A DNA stretch of 64,000 nt from Sabellastarte sp. h YS-2021 (taxonomy: Eukaryota; Annelida; Polychaeta; Sabellida; Sabellidae), in NCBI GenBank assembly GCA_964017235.1, contig OZ024935.1, positions 5,518,001 through 5,582,000 of the forward strand, in the 5' to 3' direction. The notes under the pieces are model-generated. The model saw only the letters and a program-made list of their open reading frames with translations. It was not told where the DNA came from and made no database searches. Both the position numbers and the translations under genes were made by a program. Shown here piece by piece: positions 62,216-64,000 of the stretch (the stretch's first letter is position 1; the number at the start of each line of letters is the position of its first letter).

Positions 62216-63414
62216 TTAGAATCCAGACCTTTCTCAAAATGTACTCCCTTCTTCCTTTTGTCCACACTCTAACCATATTTTAAAAAATTATGAAGATCTG
62301 CTCATTACTGTTGAAGTAATGACAACCACAAGACTAATACATTGAAAATACATTGAAAATAAGACCTTTGAAATTTGCTATTTTTTTTGTATCTAGAATA
62401 TGATCTTTTATCCAAAATTTAATAGCATCTTCCTTTTGGCAGGTCCCACCCACATAAAAACTTCATAAATATCTGTTCATCAACTTTGGAGTTAACGTGA
62501 ATACATACAAACAAACCAATGTACCCTAAAAGTGCTAAAACATAATCTCTTTGAGGTGGTGAAAAGGTCAATACATCATTCTGGATCTATCATCACTATC
62601 AGAAGTGGTATATGTCAAGGGTCATTCTAAAATAAACTTAGTTTTGGAAAAGGACTGAAAACTCAATGTGGCAGGAATGTTATCTAGGCTTTTACATATA
62701 CATTCATTAACTGGAAATCTTTTTTTACAGGAAACTACGGACACATAACATCATTATACTTTCAGATACAATCACATACAATCATATACAAAATTTATAG
62801 CACCAAAATTGTAAGCTGAATGTTGAGAAGCAATGGTCAATCCGGCATTGATATATAACAAGTGTTTACTATACAAAGTATTGCAATTCCAGTTATCTGT
62901 AATAAGTTAGCCAGAATTATAGCAAGAAGTACCAATTTCAAATATTAGTTAAAAACACAGATGTTAAGCACCTTTACATTTATACCATATTAATTAACAA
63001 TTATATTATATATTATATTATCCTTTCAAATATTATACTGAGATATTTCTCGCTTCTAAATATTGCTTAAACTACTTCCAAATGGCCACAGGAGCTGCTA
63101 CATAAACTCCTATTTTACCATTATGTCAACGAACTGTCAGTCTTTTGTTTTCAAGAATTCTACTTCCTGTCAGTGGGCCTATTCGACTGGGGATATATTA
63201 GAACAAAAATCTTTTCATTATCCCGGAATCAATACGGTTTTACACTGGTGGGATATCAAAATGGAAAATCTGCTACCGACCCTATCCTATCATAAACATA
63301 TTGAAAAATTCATGAGGATCCTCTTATTACTTTTAGATTTATGTCAACTAGAAGGTCAAAGTCATTGAAAATGGAAATCCTGTTGTTTTTTGTATATCCA
63401 GAATATGACTTGGG
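62216..63414. other. Stretch without supported gene
   Basis: A 101-residue open frame at 63063-63368 has no domain, and its composition is like the flanks. 62220-62530 resembles diverged copies of interspersed repeats. Confidence 0.4.
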
Positions 63415-63955
63415 ACTGTATTCTTCAACAATACTTTGTTAACGTCACCTTAGATCCAAGTTAGGAATGGTTTTCTACTTACCAAAGTATTACTTAGATC
63501 AACCTCTACTTTGTTAAGTATTACCTAGATTCTGAGTTTAACTTTGGGAAAACTCCACACACTTCGTACCGTAACTGTAACCTTGGAAACCAGTATATCA
63601 AAGTTAGAATAATCTTTTTTCACAGCAATTCTTACGTAAGTTGTGCCTTGTTTTCACTGAATCATCTGCTTTGTTAAAATGGGAGAAAGGTTCATTTTCT
63701 TGAGGAAAAATGCTGTTTTTAATATTGTATCACGGTTTCATGTCAATAAAACAAAAAAAGATTCCCTGCAATAATTTTTTATTTTAAAAACATTTTAGCA
63801 TCTAAGGTACCTCTAGCGATAACTAGAAATCTAAGTAGAGGTCTAAGGTGACCTCAGTGTTAGGAATGTTGATGAATACCATTTTGATCTAAGTTAGCAG
63901 AAGCTTGAGAAAAACTTAGGAACAGTCTAAGTATTGTTGAAGAATACAGCCGCTG
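63415..63955. mobile_element. MITE with CTGTATTCTTCAACAATACTT ends
   Basis: Left CTGTATTCTTCAACAATACT, right the inverse AAGTATTGTTGAAGAATACA. Inner matches of GTCACCTTAGA and TAGGAATG in inverted order. Related to 47502-47705. Target duplication not clear. Confidence 0.65.
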
Positions 63956-64000
63956 AACCTTAGTATTGTTGTTGATTGCATATTAACAACCAGTTGAAGG

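Noticed and set aside
63063-63368. 101-residue plus-strand open frame
   Set aside because: Composition matches AT-rich flanks and no motif is visible; chance frame likely.

Overview
This is a window of animal nuclear DNA, AT-rich, with spliced genes and dense transposable elements. A mollusc, probably a bivalve, fits best: DIRS retrotransposons, Helentron-like elements with satellite cores (the Pearl/CvA and Donax DTC84 type) and tRNA-derived SINEs occur together there. The species is inference only. No prokaryotic gene, CRISPR array or operon is present.

The only host gene I can support is a six-exon polypeptide N-acetylgalactosaminyltransferase (GALNT-like) on the minus strand, from the start codon at 46690 to the stop at 17571. 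The exons join in frame, every intron is GT-AG, and the protein is 598 residues. About 27 kb of intron is packed with mobile DNA.

Layout. 1-17570, downstream of the gene: Helentron-like (HINE-like) elements with tandem-repeat cores (A 1-1998, D 4748-10444, F 10452-10741, B 12316-15586), hAT MITEs, and a 3.9-kb non-autonomous hAT element that contains B. Intron 5 (18150-24003): HINE-like element C with two related satellites, and a 1.5-kb element with 370-bp inverted arms. Intron 4 (24202-26649): a 572-bp inverted-repeat element and a hAT MITE. Intron 3 (26882-41841): a 5'-truncated L1/Tx1-type LINE, then a three-level nest (TA-target MITE, then DIRS element, then young Ty3/gypsy element), then a hAT MITE beside the exon 3 splice donor. 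Intron 2 (41931-43518): two MITEs. Intron 1 (43693-46165): HINE-like element E1, whose 146-bp repeats carry nuclear-receptor-type AGGTCA direct repeats. 46691-64000, upstream of the start codon: MITEs, SINEs, LINE 3' fragments, a fold-back element and two more E elements; no host exon was recognised.

The strongest unusual signal is a set of satellite-carrying mobile elements with one architecture: a 5' end near ACTAGA, a 5' subterminal segment complementary to the 3' hairpin, an exchangeable tandem-repeat core, a degenerate GAGTTAT-type tail and a 3' hairpin. Their cores are five different repeat families (133, 155, 169, 146 and 350 bp). The 133-bp satellite sits in two carriers with different hairpins.
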